Shown here one piece after another: positions 1 to 7,684 of a stretch of DNA of 64,000 nt. Below the pieces are notes generated by a model, which was not told the DNA's origin, ran no database searches, and worked only from the letters and a program-made list of their open reading frames with translations. Made by a program: the position numbers and the translations under genes. The DNA is from Streptomyces sp. WM6378 (GTDB lineage Bacteria; Actinomycetota; Actinomycetes; Streptomycetales; Streptomycetaceae): positions 1-64,000 of the forward strand of contig NZ_LGDD01000121.1 of NCBI RefSeq assembly GCF_001279695.1, read 5' to 3'. The number at the start of each line of letters is the position of its first letter. Position 1 is the stretch's first letter.

Positions 1-128
1 AAGCCCTCACGGGCCAGAGGGGACCCAGGAAGACGCTCCGGCGCCCTGCGGTGCACCGCACCGGACGCCGCGACCTGCCCGACCCCGATCCACCAGACAT
101 CCCTGGAACGAGGAGAATGCACAAAACG

Positions 129-539
129 TCACAAATAGTGCCCATTCGGTCCAACGCTCACCTCGCGGGCCGGCAGGGCAGGAGGCCGGGCCGTGGGGCC
201 GTGATGGGGGCCGGTGCGCCCGTTGTCCACCAGCGGCCTCCGGGCCGTGCAGGATGCCCCGCAGAAGCGAACGTTCTTCGGCAGGCACTTCAACGCTCGG
301 CGTTCCCTGCCGTTCAGTGATCCGGCAGGAACGGGCTCGCCGAGTGGCAGCGCCATCAAGAGGTTCAGGGCATCCGGTCGCGTCAGGGGTGGCATACCCG
401 CAGCCGCCCGTCGCTCCCGCTCTCGCGCCTCGAATCGGTAGGCCGCAACGAGCTTCGCCCCCTCGGCTTCAACAACCGCCAGGCTCGCATCGCGGGGCAC
501 GAGATCGCCAGGAGCCAGCACTCCCGCACGCAACCACAC
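129..539 (-). pseudogene. Possible decayed coding remnant, unknown function
   Basis: An open frame of 136 codons on the minus strand. The middle part (ALNLLMALPLGEPV, then SLNGRERRALK) reads like real protein. Past about position 285 a second minus frame reads VPAEERSLLRGILHG, which looks more natural than the continuation of the first frame. This suggests a frameshift in an old gene. I do not recognise the family. Codon use is less G/C-rich at third positions than in the intact genes, and the next several hundred bases are also gene-poor, which fits an eroded mobile-element neighbourhood. It could equally be a chance open frame. Confidence 0.22.
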
Positions 540-929
540 CCAAAGGCTCCCGCGCCGCGATTGCCATCGACCAACCCGCTTCGTCCTGTACCGACGCTGT
601 CCCCAGCAGGGCTGTATGCGCTCATCCTTACCGCTTGCCCCGCGCCACCGGAAGCAGCCTCAACGACAAAGCCAACGGACCTCGACCGGCCCTAGGCACG
701 GGAACGCATCCAAACGAACGGCAAGGCCAGTACGGACACTCGTACGAACAACGACCACCACACCCGATAGCTCCGCATCGGCCATCCGCCGCCCCCCCCC
801 TGCACAATCCGCACCCACAACAGGTCGCGATTGAACGACTGCGATCGTAGCCATCCCGCGGCACGATGCCTACAGTTGTTCGAATTATCGAGTGTGTCCA
901 GCCCTCCCGGAAGCACCTGCCCCTGTGAC
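540..929. other. Gene-free stretch
   Basis: No open frame here has convincing codon use, a ribosome binding site or recognisable protein similarity. I see only a C-run near 792-799. The stretch lies between the remnant to its left and IS21-like terminal repeats to its right. Confidence 0.4.
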
Positions 930-991
930 TGAGCGTTTCAGTTGGCCCCTGAGCGTTGTACTTGGCCCGGCTGAGCGTGACGGTTGGCCCG
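930..991 (+). repeat. Three tandem imperfect repeats, IS21-like terminus
   Basis: Three consecutive units start at 930, 950 and 972. Each has the form TGAGCGT, five variable bases, then TTGGCCC, with a unit length of 20-22 bp. Multiple short tandem repeats of this kind are typical of the ends of IS21-family insertion sequences, where they bind the transposase. No istA or istB reading frame survives nearby, so this looks like an orphan end left after deletion or decay. The assignment rests on the repeat pattern only. Confidence 0.45.
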
Positions 992-1126
992 GGCCGTTCG
1001 CGGGTGGCGCTCCGCCGATCTGATCGGCTGCAGCGTCATGGGTTTCTCGTTACTCCACAGCGCGGCCGATGAGTTTGTGGCTCCCGGCCGGTCCAAGCTC
1101 GTGACACCCCAGGAAAGGACACCGCC

Positions 1127-1732
1127 ATGTCGGAGCTTCTCGTCGACTTCATCACCTCCCTCGACGGCCACGCATCGGGAGAGGGATGGCCCGGGTTCTG
1201 GGGCCTCGAGGGCCCGGAGTACCTCACATGGCTCGGCGAGCAGCCCGAGGCCACCTACCTGATGGGAGCGAACACCTACCGCCTTATGTCGGGCTTCGCC
1301 GCAGGCGAGGTCCCGAAAGGCCAAGACGAGTTCAGGCCCGAAGAAGAGGCGTCCGTCGACGAGCTCACGCAAGCGTCCAAGGTGGTGTTCTCCTCCTCAC
1401 TCGAGGAGCCACTGACGTGGGCCAACTCCACGCTCGTCCGCGACGACGCCGTCGAGGCGGTCCGCGCCATGAAGTCGAGTGGCTCGGGACTCCTCAGCAC
1501 AATCGGCAGCCTCAGCCTGTGCCGGTCCCTGCTACGAGCCGGACTCGTCGACCGCTTCCGGGTCGTGATGTTCCCGGTGATCACCGGGGCCACGGGCGAA
1601 GAACGCATCTACGACGGCTATCCGGACGTTGCCCTCGAGATGATCGAGCACCGCACCTTCGACGGCCGCATCCAACTGGTCGAGTACAAGCCCCGCGTGC
1701 TCAAGCACCCGCCGCTCGGCGTCCCTGCGTGA
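1127..1732 (+). CDS. Dihydrofolate reductase-like (RibD C-terminal domain) protein
   Basis: A 201-residue protein of the RibD C-terminal/dihydrofolate reductase-like family, probably a cytoplasmic NAD(P)H-binding reductase of unknown substrate. The N-terminus has the family pattern of a beta strand followed by SLDGH. The motif YLMGANTYRLM near residue 45 and the glycine-rich segment around GSGLLSTIGSLSL match the nucleotide-binding core, and RFRVVMFPVITG is the conserved later strand. ATG start, with AGGAAAGG about ten bases upstream. It sits alone next to IS21-like repeats. A second, more divergent member of the family lies at 35091-35717. True folate activity is not expected, because these paralogues are usually uncharacterised. 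Confidence 0.85.
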   Translation: MSELLVDFITSLDGHASGEGWPGFWGLEGPEYLTWLGEQPEATYLMGANTYRLMSGFAAGEVPKGQDEFRPEEEASVDELTQASKVVFSSSLEEPLTWANSTLVRDDAVEAVRAMKSSGSGLLSTIGSLSLCRSLLRAGLVDRFRVVMFPVITGATGEERIYDGYPDVALEMIEHRTFDGRIQLVEYKPRVLKHPPLGVPA

Positions 1733-2264
1733 CGTCGCCCCGGTCCGCCGGTCTGGACGGCCAGGCCGACGCCGGCGGGTGCGGAGCAAGACCTAATAGG
1801 GGCCGGCCAACGTCAGGACGCCCGGCCCACCTGGCCCCGAGCCGTCGCGGGTCAGCCCATGTACGCCCTCCCAGGCCGCCGTCTCCGCAAAGATCCACCC
1901 TCCGGATACGGATGCGCCGCTGGACGCTTCCCTGGGCAGAGCCTCGCGAGCTGAGCGCTCCACATGGCCGATGGAGCCAACTGAAGCGCTCAGTCACAGC
2001 CCGCAAGCCGCGGCCGACCAGCACCGCACCATCGGCCCCGCAGTCAAAACCCCGCCGAAACAAGCCGACGAGGGTCAACACCTGTCACACCCCTGTCACC
2101 AACAGCGTCGACGCGCCTGGACGGCAAGATCCCAACCCGGTCAAACGCTCTCGACCTGGACCACACGGACGCCAGGAGACGCCGCCTACCCGTGTCGTGT
2201 GAGGCGGTGCTGGAGACACTTTGGAGGATTCCCAGCCGCGCCCTTCTTCTGCCCTGCCGGTTGG
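1733..2264. other. Intergenic region with diverged repeat copy A
   Basis: This 530-base gap has no convincing gene. Its right half (about 2061-2201) is similar to 5966-6110, described as a separate repeat. The rest shows no recognisable feature. Confidence 0.5.
2061..2201 (+). repeat. Diverged repeat copy A (partner 5966-6110)
   Basis: Similarity to 5966-6110 includes CAAGCCG, TGTCACCAAC, CGGACGCCAG and a matching right end. The only gap I see near the right end is three bases long. Translated in one plus frame, both copies share an HQ-x-RRR segment and end in AY-x-C-x-V. A multiple-of-three gap suggests an old coding sequence, but neither copy has a start or an intact product. Function and family are unknown. 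Confidence 0.4.
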
Positions 2265-3863
2265 CTAGTCGGCCTGCTTGACGCAGGTCTCGTCCTTCTT
2301 CGGCAGCTTGCCGGTGGCCAGGTAGGTGTTGACCTTGTTATCCACGCAGTCGTTGCCGTAGAGCCCGTAGAGGGCGTGGCGGTTGGCGCCCTTGAGGGTG
2401 AGCAGTTTGGAGCTCGGCAGCTGCTTGTGCAGGTCGAGGCTGCTGCGGTAGGTGGTGCGGGGGTCGCCGGTGGCGGCGACGATCAGCATCTTGGCGTCGC
2501 GGCGCACCTGGGTGGGCTGCTCACGGGGCGTATCCAGGAAGGCGCAGGTGCTGATGTTGTTGGCCACCGGTCCCATGATCGGGTGCTCGGCACGGCTGCG
2601 CTGGATGTCCTTCCAGTACGTTTCGGGGTCGCGCGGGGCCGGCTTGTCGCCGCAGATGATCGCGGCCTGCACGCCGGAGTTCGGCGACCCGCCGGTCAGG
2701 GCGGACTTCAGCGCGGCGGCGAACTCGGGCGACAGCTCGGTGGGCTGCCCCTTCGCCGCCTTGGCCAGTACGGAGACCTGTTCGGCGAACGAGGCCCGCG
2801 TCTCGGGGGTGTCGTCCGAGTTCCCCGCGATGAAGAGGAACGGCACCTGGGTATCGTCGAGTTGGAAGGTGCCGGCGCCCTTGCCGACGGTCAGCGGGCC
2901 GCGCGCGGACGCCGCGACGATGCGGTCGAGGGTGTCGAGCACCGCGGCCCGGGTACTGCCGAGGCCGTAGGTGGCGTGGCGCTTCGCGGCCCAGGCGGCC
3001 CAGGCGGAGAGGGCCTGCTCGTTCTCGCGCTCGGAGCCCTTCAGCAGCCGGGGGCCGTAGTCGGCCGGGGCGATCGCCCCGTCGAGGACGAAGCGGTCGT
3101 ACTTGCCGGGAAACATCTGGGTGTAGACGGTGCCGAGGTAACTGCCGTACGAGTAGCCCAGGTAGGAGATCTTGCGTTCGCCGAGCGCGCCCCTGATGAC
3201 GTCCATGTCGCGGGCCGTGTTGCGGGTGCTGACGTGCGGCAGAACGGAGCCGCTGGTGGCGCGGCACTTGTCGGCCAGGCCCTTCTTGAAGGCGACCTGG
3301 CGCTCGAAACTCGCCCGGCTGAGACCGGCCGAGCGGATGTCGGTGCCGACGGGCCAGCCGCAGTCCAGTGGGGTGCTGCGGCCCACGAAGCGCGGGTCGA
3401 AGCCGATGATGTCGTAGCGCGGCCCGGTCTTCTTCATCATTTTGCGCACGTCCGGCGGGGACTGGACGGCGGGGCCGCCAGGGCCGCCGTTGTTGAGGAG
3501 GATCGAGCCGATGCGGTGGCGGGTGTCGGTGGCCTTGAGCCGGGATATCGCGACGGTGATCGTACGGCCCCGGGGGTCGGCGTAGTCCAGCGGTACGAGT
3601 ACGTCGGCGCACTGCACGCCGGCCTTGTCCAGGTCGCGGCCCATCGCGTCGTCGGGGCCCTTGGCACAACTGCCCCAGCCCGGACGCTGGTTGTAGTAGC
3701 GGTCGAGGCCGGTCCCGGCGCTGCTCTTGGCCGTGGCCGTGGCCGTGCTGGTACTCGCGGCCGTGCTCGTGGCCGTGGCCAGGGCGGGAGTCGTGGTGAG
3801 GGCGGCGGCGAGGGCGAGGCCCGCGGCCGAAGCGCGGCGTGCGGTGGTGGTGAGCATGGTCAC
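2265..3863 (-). CDS. Secreted S33-family (tripeptidyl aminopeptidase-like) alpha/beta hydrolase
   Basis: A 532-residue exported hydrolase resembling the Streptomyces tripeptidyl aminopeptidase/SlpD/SlpE group (family S33). It begins with a basic stretch and a hydrophobic signal peptide ending around ALA at residue 29, followed by an Ala/Thr/Ser-rich linker. The oxyanion region NNGGPGGPA is at about 124-132 and the nucleophile elbow G-Y-S-Y-G at 236-240 (Ser238). A late GDPRTTY and the C-terminal NRHALYG (probable catalytic His) follow. It likely trims short peptides from protein N-termini outside the cell. Its ATG overlaps the stop of the upstream serine hydrolase by four bases (ATGA), so the two are probably co-translated. 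Confidence 0.9.
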   Translation of the reverse strand: MTMLTTTARRASAAGLALAAALTTTPALATATSTAASTSTATATAKSSAGTGLDRYYNQRPGWGSCAKGPDDAMGRDLDKAGVQCADVLVPLDYADPRGRTITVAISRLKATDTRHRIGSILLNNGGPGGPAVQSPPDVRKMMKKTGPRYDIIGFDPRFVGRSTPLDCGWPVGTDIRSAGLSRASFERQVAFKKGLADKCRATSGSVLPHVSTRNTARDMDVIRGALGERKISYLGYSYGSYLGTVYTQMFPGKYDRFVLDGAIAPADYGPRLLKGSERENEQALSAWAAWAAKRHATYGLGSTRAAVLDTLDRIVAASARGPLTVGKGAGTFQLDDTQVPFLFIAGNSDDTPETRASFAEQVSVLAKAAKGQPTELSPEFAAALKSALTGGSPNSGVQAAIICGDKPAPRDPETYWKDIQRSRAEHPIMGPVANNISTCAFLDTPREQPTQVRRDAKMLIVAATGDPRTTYRSSLDLHKQLPSSKLLTLKGANRHALYGLYGNDCVDNKVNTYLATGKLPKKDETCVKQAD

Positions 3864-5125
3864 GCGGTCTTCTCCTGGAACGGGTGGGTGCGGTCGGTGG
3901 GGCAGAAGGCGCCGTCCACTACGGCGCGGAAGTCGGCCTCGGCCTTGTCGGTGTCAGGGACCTGGTTGAGGGCGATGGCGATGCTGCGGCCGCCGGGGCC
4001 GCTCGCACCGAGCGCGCGGTGTCCGCCGGGCACGGTCCCGCCGTGCCCCCACCACGTGCCGCCGCACTTCAGCGGCGACGAGACGAGGCCCAGCCCGTAG
4101 CGGGCGCCGGGCCACAGCCGGTCGGGGTCGGCGGGCACGGTGCGCTTCATTTCGGCGAGCCAGCGCGCGGGCACCAGCTTCCCGCCGAACAGCCCCTGGT
4201 AGAACCGGTTCACATCGGCCGGGGTGGAGACCAGGGCACCGCCCGCACCGCCGAAGGTCACGTTCCACTCGGTACCGTCGACCTGCCGGCCCGAGCCGCC
4301 CGGATCGGGGAAGTAGCTGCGCGAGTGCGCGCCCCGGACGCGAGTGGCATCGCCCGGCCAGTACGTGTCGCGCAGGCCGAGCGGCCCCAGGATCCGCCGC
4401 GAGACCTCCGCCTCGATGCCGCGCCCGCTCACCTTCTCGACGATGAGCCCGGCGACGAGGGTGTTGGTGGTCGCGTAGTGCCACTTCTTGACCGGGCGCT
4501 CCATCGTGAGCGCGGTCGCGATCAGCTCACGCGGCTCGAAGTGGCGGTAGCGCCACTCGTTCACGGGTCTGTCGGCGATGGCCTCGACGTAGTCGGGAAG
4601 GCCACTGGTGTGCTGGAGCAGCTGCCGTACGGTGATCTTCCGACCGTCGTAGCCGTTGCCCCGGATCAGCCCCGGAAGATACCGCTCGACCGGAGCGTCC
4701 AGCTCGATCCGGCCCTCGGCGGCCAGTTGAACCACCACCGTCGCGGTGAACGTCTTGGTGACACTGCCGATGCGCAGCCGGTCGTCGGCGTTCATCGGGC
4801 GCCCGGTGTCCCGGTCGGCGACGCCCCGCGCGGCCTTCCAGCGGCCGCACTCGGAGTCGGCCACCTCGGCGGCCGCACCCGCGATCCCGTGCCGGGTGAC
4901 GAGGGTGTCCAGGGACGCGGTGAGCGCTCCACGCGCCGCCACGTCGCACCCGGCGGGCACGCTGGGCCCGGGCGCCGCAGCCGAGGCGATAGAAACGTTC
5001 GAGGCGTTCGCGCTGGGAACGGCGACCGCCAACACAGCCGATGCCGCGCCCAAAGCCACCGCGTACCGGTTCGGCCGGGCTGTTCTGATGGGGGATTTCT
5101 CTGCTCTGAGGTGCGTATGTGTCAC
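3860..5125 (-). CDS. Secreted serine hydrolase, beta-lactamase/DD-carboxypeptidase family
   Basis: A 421-residue penicillin-binding-protein-like hydrolase (beta-lactamase superfamily, class C/esterase type). The N-terminus carries a Sec-type hydrophobic segment after RPNRY (about 20-45). The active-site S-x-x-K is S121-V-T-K124, a Y-A-T triad motif follows near residue 215, and WWGHGG near the C-terminus replaces KTG. These are the usual features of secreted D-alanyl-D-alanine carboxypeptidases and related esterases. The gene is the first of a two-gene operon with the S33 peptidase. Substrate cannot be deduced; both products probably act on extracellular peptides or peptidoglycan. Confidence 0.88.
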   Translation of the reverse strand: MTHTHLRAEKSPIRTARPNRYAVALGAASAVLAVAVPSANASNVSIASAAAPGPSVPAGCDVAARGALTASLDTLVTRHGIAGAAAEVADSECGRWKAARGVADRDTGRPMNADDRLRIGSVTKTFTATVVVQLAAEGRIELDAPVERYLPGLIRGNGYDGRKITVRQLLQHTSGLPDYVEAIADRPVNEWRYRHFEPRELIATALTMERPVKKWHYATTNTLVAGLIVEKVSGRGIEAEVSRRILGPLGLRDTYWPGDATRVRGAHSRSYFPDPGGSGRQVDGTEWNVTFGGAGGALVSTPADVNRFYQGLFGGKLVPARWLAEMKRTVPADPDRLWPGARYGLGLVSSPLKCGGTWWGHGGTVPGGHRALGASGPGGRSIAIALNQVPDTDKAEADFRAVVDGAFCPTDRTHPFQEKTA

Positions 5126-5154
5126 ACCGTCAGACGCTAGGGTCAGAGCCGCCC

Positions 5155-5770
5155 CTACTCACTACAGTCCGCACCCCGATCCCCCAGGGAGCCACCTATA
5201 CCCACGGGGTAGGGTGATCCCCCCAACGGGACGGAGCCGCCGGCCTCATGAACTGGCCCCTCGCCCGCGTAGGTGGCGCCCGGTGGCGCCGATGGCGTGT
5301 CGTCCTCGGTGAGCGTCAGGCCCGGCCGGGACCTGACGAAGGTGGCGTCATCCAGGGTGGTGCCGGGGCGGTCGAGCAGGGCGGCCAATACGGATGCCAT
5401 CCCAGCGCCCTCGCCGTCGCACGCGGCGAGCACCGCCTCAAGCCGGTTCCACCAAGGTGTGGTGGGTTCGGGCCGGGTGTACTCCACGCCGGGTTCAAAG
5501 TTCTCGCGGCACGCGCCGTCACGCCCGTACGGAAAGAACTCGATGCCATCAGTGGCCATCACACTGTACGTCTCCGTGTCCCCGGGGCAGCTCCGTGAGT
5601 GGTCCGTCAGGAGAACCGATAGCACCGCTCTCCTCCATGCGGAATGTCCACTCACGCTCGATCTCAGCGCCCCCGAATGCGTAGCACTGCCGGACATGCC
5701 GCCGGTCGATGACCAGGCGCCAAGTGCGATCGGAATCGGCGGGGATGACGAACTGCTCGGAGATCTCCAT
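5155..5770 (-). pseudogene. Hypothetical protein broken by a single frameshift
   Basis: One minus frame starts at 5770 (MEISEQFVIPADSDRTW) and reads well to about 5587. A second minus frame then takes over with TETYSVMATDGIEFFPYGRD and runs to a stop at 5155. The switch fits a one-base change in the CCCCGGGG run at about 5580-5587; the total length is 3n+1. If repaired, the product would be about 205 residues, with an N-terminal half rich in beta strand and a charged, Gly/Pro-rich tail. I do not recognise the family. Because the break falls in a homopolymer-like run, a sequencing error is a real possibility, in which case the gene is intact. Confidence 0.5.
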
Positions 5771-5965
5771 GCCTTGACCGCAACGCGGCCGAGGGACAGG
5801 ACGACCGCAACAGCGCGCGCAAACAAGCGGCGCGTTCAAAGTCCAGGTTCACGACGCCCGACGCGATGGACTGAGCTGGCCACGGCGGTGCTGGGATGGT
5901 CCGATCATGCCCGGAGCGACAGGCCACCTTCGCCGCCCCCACATTCGCCCGCCGCCCGGCCGACC

Positions 5966-6110
5966 CAAGCCGCCAGAAGCGCCTCAGGTGTCACCGGCGT
6001 GTCACCAACCCCGCAGACGCTCCGGGACCACAAGGAATCCGCCTACGCAAACGCCATCGTTTCGGACCATGCGGACGCCAGAAGACGGCTCCGCTTACCT
6101 GTGCCATGTG
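5966..6110 (+). repeat. Diverged repeat copy B (partner 2061-2201)
   Basis: The second copy of the diverged repeat near 2.1 kb. It aligns from CAAGCCG at about 5966 through TGTCACCAAC and CGGACGCCAG to CATGTG at 6110. It lies just left of an IS5-type transposase remnant, which adds to the picture of an old recombination zone. It has no intact reading frame. Confidence 0.4.
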
Positions 6111-6369
6111 GTACCCAGTGACGGTCCCAAGACCAGGACCGGGGCGTCCGCTGGCCCGTCAGAGCGGTATTGCAGGGTGTTCTTCGGTGTCTCGCTCACC
6201 CGTCCGACCCTCTCATCTGTCACCTGCAGAGCTACCGCCAGGGTCAGAAGGTCAGAAAGTGTGGAGCGACGCGGGCATGGACGCCATGTGGTCCGCCTCT
6301 ACCAGTCCCATTCTGTCTCAGCAGTCCTCACTGTCTACGCGCACCCGGGGCCGTGCGCCACGATCGCCG

Positions 6370-6500
6370 CCCTGCTCCACCAGTACAAGCGCCTGGCCAT
6401 GCGCTGGGGAACAGCGCCTCGAAATCCACGACACCTTCGTCCCGTTGGGGCCTGCGGCCTCATCCGCTGGAGGCGTCCGAGGAGGACCGAACCACGATCG
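6370..6500 (+). pseudogene. IS5-family transposase C-terminal remnant
   Basis: The plus strand encodes LHQYKRLAMRW, then after a one-base shift EQRLEIHDTFV, then after another shift ACGLIRWRR. In order, these match the C-terminal tail typical of IS5-family transposases (a YKRLxxRWERR segment, an IHDAF helix, and a C-x-x-I-C/R-W-R-R end). At least two frameshifts and no upstream catalytic domain mean it is non-functional. No terminal inverted repeats were found. The assignment comes from recognising the motif order. Confidence 0.5.
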
Positions 6501-6542
6501 CTTGGGTGGTGGCTCCGAGGTGTCCGGCCGCAGGAGCCTGCG

Positions 6543-6580
6543 AAAACCCGTTGGGCGGACCCGGCGGCCGCTGCTAACCT
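6543..6580 (+). promoter_or_regulatory. Putative WhiB7-type promoter for the leader/hydrolase unit
   Basis: AAAA at 6543-6546 lies just upstream of TTGGGC (6551-6556). An 18-base spacer separates this from TAACCT (6575-6580). An A/T-rich block immediately upstream of a TTG-type -35 is the established signature of WhiB7/WblC-activated SigA promoters. The acetyltransferase promoter at 20508-20546 has the same arrangement with the same spacer. Confidence 0.45.
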
Positions 6581-6617
6581 CCTGGAGGCCGTGCGAGAGA
6601 ACGAGGAGGTGGTACCC

Positions 6618-6671
6618 GTGAGCGCAGTATCGACGTGGGTGCTCCCCTCCGGGGTCACGGTCGGGCGATAG
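6618..6671 (+). CDS. 17-residue leader peptide (STWVLP type)
   Basis: A short ORF with GTG start and TAG stop encodes VSAVSTWVLPSGVTVGR. GAGGAGGT lies seven bases upstream of the GTG. It is 12 of 17 residues identical to the leader at 20417-20470, which has the same length and the same Shine-Dalgarno spacing and also precedes a hairpin and a resistance-like gene. Conservation of a short peptide directly upstream of a hairpin suggests ribosome-dependent attenuation: stalling in the leader would change folding of the following hairpin and allow expression of the hydrolase at 6716. It is too short for ordinary gene calling. The role is inferred. Confidence 0.6.
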   Translation: MSAVSTWVLPSGVTVGR

Positions 6672-6677
6672 GTCGTC

Positions 6678-6703
6678 CGGGAGCGCCGTTCAACGCCCTC
6701 CCG
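6678..6703 (+). terminator. Leader hairpin (putative attenuator) before the hydrolase
   Basis: CGGGAG (6678-6683) pairs with CTCCCG (6698-6703), with two further possible internal G-C pairs. There is no U-tract. The 3' arm runs straight into AAAGGCA, which contains the hydrolase ribosome binding site. The counterpart at 20375-20404 shares the 13-base string CTCCCGAAAGGCA. It could terminate transcription or restrict ribosome access. Confidence 0.5.
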
Positions 6704-6715
6704 AAAGGCACGATC

Positions 6716-7450
6716 ATGCAATTCACTTCTGAACAGCGTCTCGACGACGGCGTCCTTGAGCGCGAATTCATCCTCGGTGAGATCCCCGGCATCCTGTGGA
6801 CGCCCGGATCCGCATCCGCACCGTCGCCGCTGATCCTGCTCGGCCCCCCTCCTCTCGGGCTGCGCAAGGCGTACCCCCGACTGGTGGCCCGAGCACGGCA
6901 CGCCGCGGCGGACGGCTTCGCCACGGCCACCATCGAGCTCCCCGGGAACGGCGACCGGCCCCGTTGGCCCGCCGCCGAGCAGGCCCTCGCCGACCTGCGC
7001 CGGGCTATGGAGGCCGGCGAACCGGTCAGCGGCGAGATCATCGACGCCCTCGTCCTCCCGCTGGTCGACAAGGCGGTCCCGGAATGGCAGACCGCCCTGG
7101 ACGCCCTCTTGGAGCTGCCCGAGATCGGCGGCCGGGTCGGGTACTCGGGGGGAGTGATCTCCATCGGGACCCGGCTGGCGGTGGTCGAGCCTCGCATCTC
7201 GGCCGCTGTTCTGTTCGCCGGGAGTTTCGTCCCTCGCGCCATGTTCGAGGAGGCCCGCCGGGTCTCCATTCCGCTGCACGTCCTGCTGCAGTGGGACGAC
7301 GAAGGCAACGACCGGCAGGCGGCCCTGGACCTGTTCGACGCCTTCGGCTCCAAGGAGAAGACGCTGAACGCCAATATGGGCGGGCACACAGGCGTCCCGC
7401 AGTTCGCAGGGGACGCCGCCGCCGGGTTCTTCATTCGGCATTTGCGCTAG
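6716..7450 (+). CDS. Dienelactone-hydrolase-like alpha/beta hydrolase
   Basis: A 244-residue cytoplasmic alpha/beta hydrolase. The nucleophile elbow is G142-Y-S144-G-G, a QWDDEG segment near 210 probably supplies the acid, and MGGHTGVPQF near the end supplies the histidine. Start chosen at the ATG preceded by GAAAGG; upstream in-frame codons overlap the leader hairpin. The gene is preceded by a WhiB7-like promoter, a conserved 17-codon leader peptide and a hairpin, the same layout as the GNAT gene at 19563. The context therefore suggests an antibiotic- or translation-stress-induced hydrolase that might open a lactone or ester in an inhibitor. The catalytic family is clear; the substrate is unknown. 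Confidence 0.82.
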   Translation: MQFTSEQRLDDGVLEREFILGEIPGILWTPGSASAPSPLILLGPPPLGLRKAYPRLVARARHAAADGFATATIELPGNGDRPRWPAAEQALADLRRAMEAGEPVSGEIIDALVLPLVDKAVPEWQTALDALLELPEIGGRVGYSGGVISIGTRLAVVEPRISAAVLFAGSFVPRAMFEEARRVSIPLHVLLQWDDEGNDRQAALDLFDAFGSKEKTLNANMGGHTGVPQFAGDAAAGFFIRHLR

Positions 7451-7684
7451 CCGCAGGCTGGCCCCGCCGCTGTGCCGGGTAGACGGCAGGCGATGCCGGC
7501 CGGCACGCCGCTCGTCGAGGGCAGGCCCCGGCCCACCTCCATGGCGGCGGCCGGCAGGTGCACAACCGCCCCGATCGCGATGGTGCCGGCCATCGGCGGT
7601 ACCGGCCGGTCGGGGCGGCACTCAGCCACCGGCGCCCCATCAGCTGGGCCCACGCCGTGAGGCTGCGGGTCTGAGATGCGAGTG

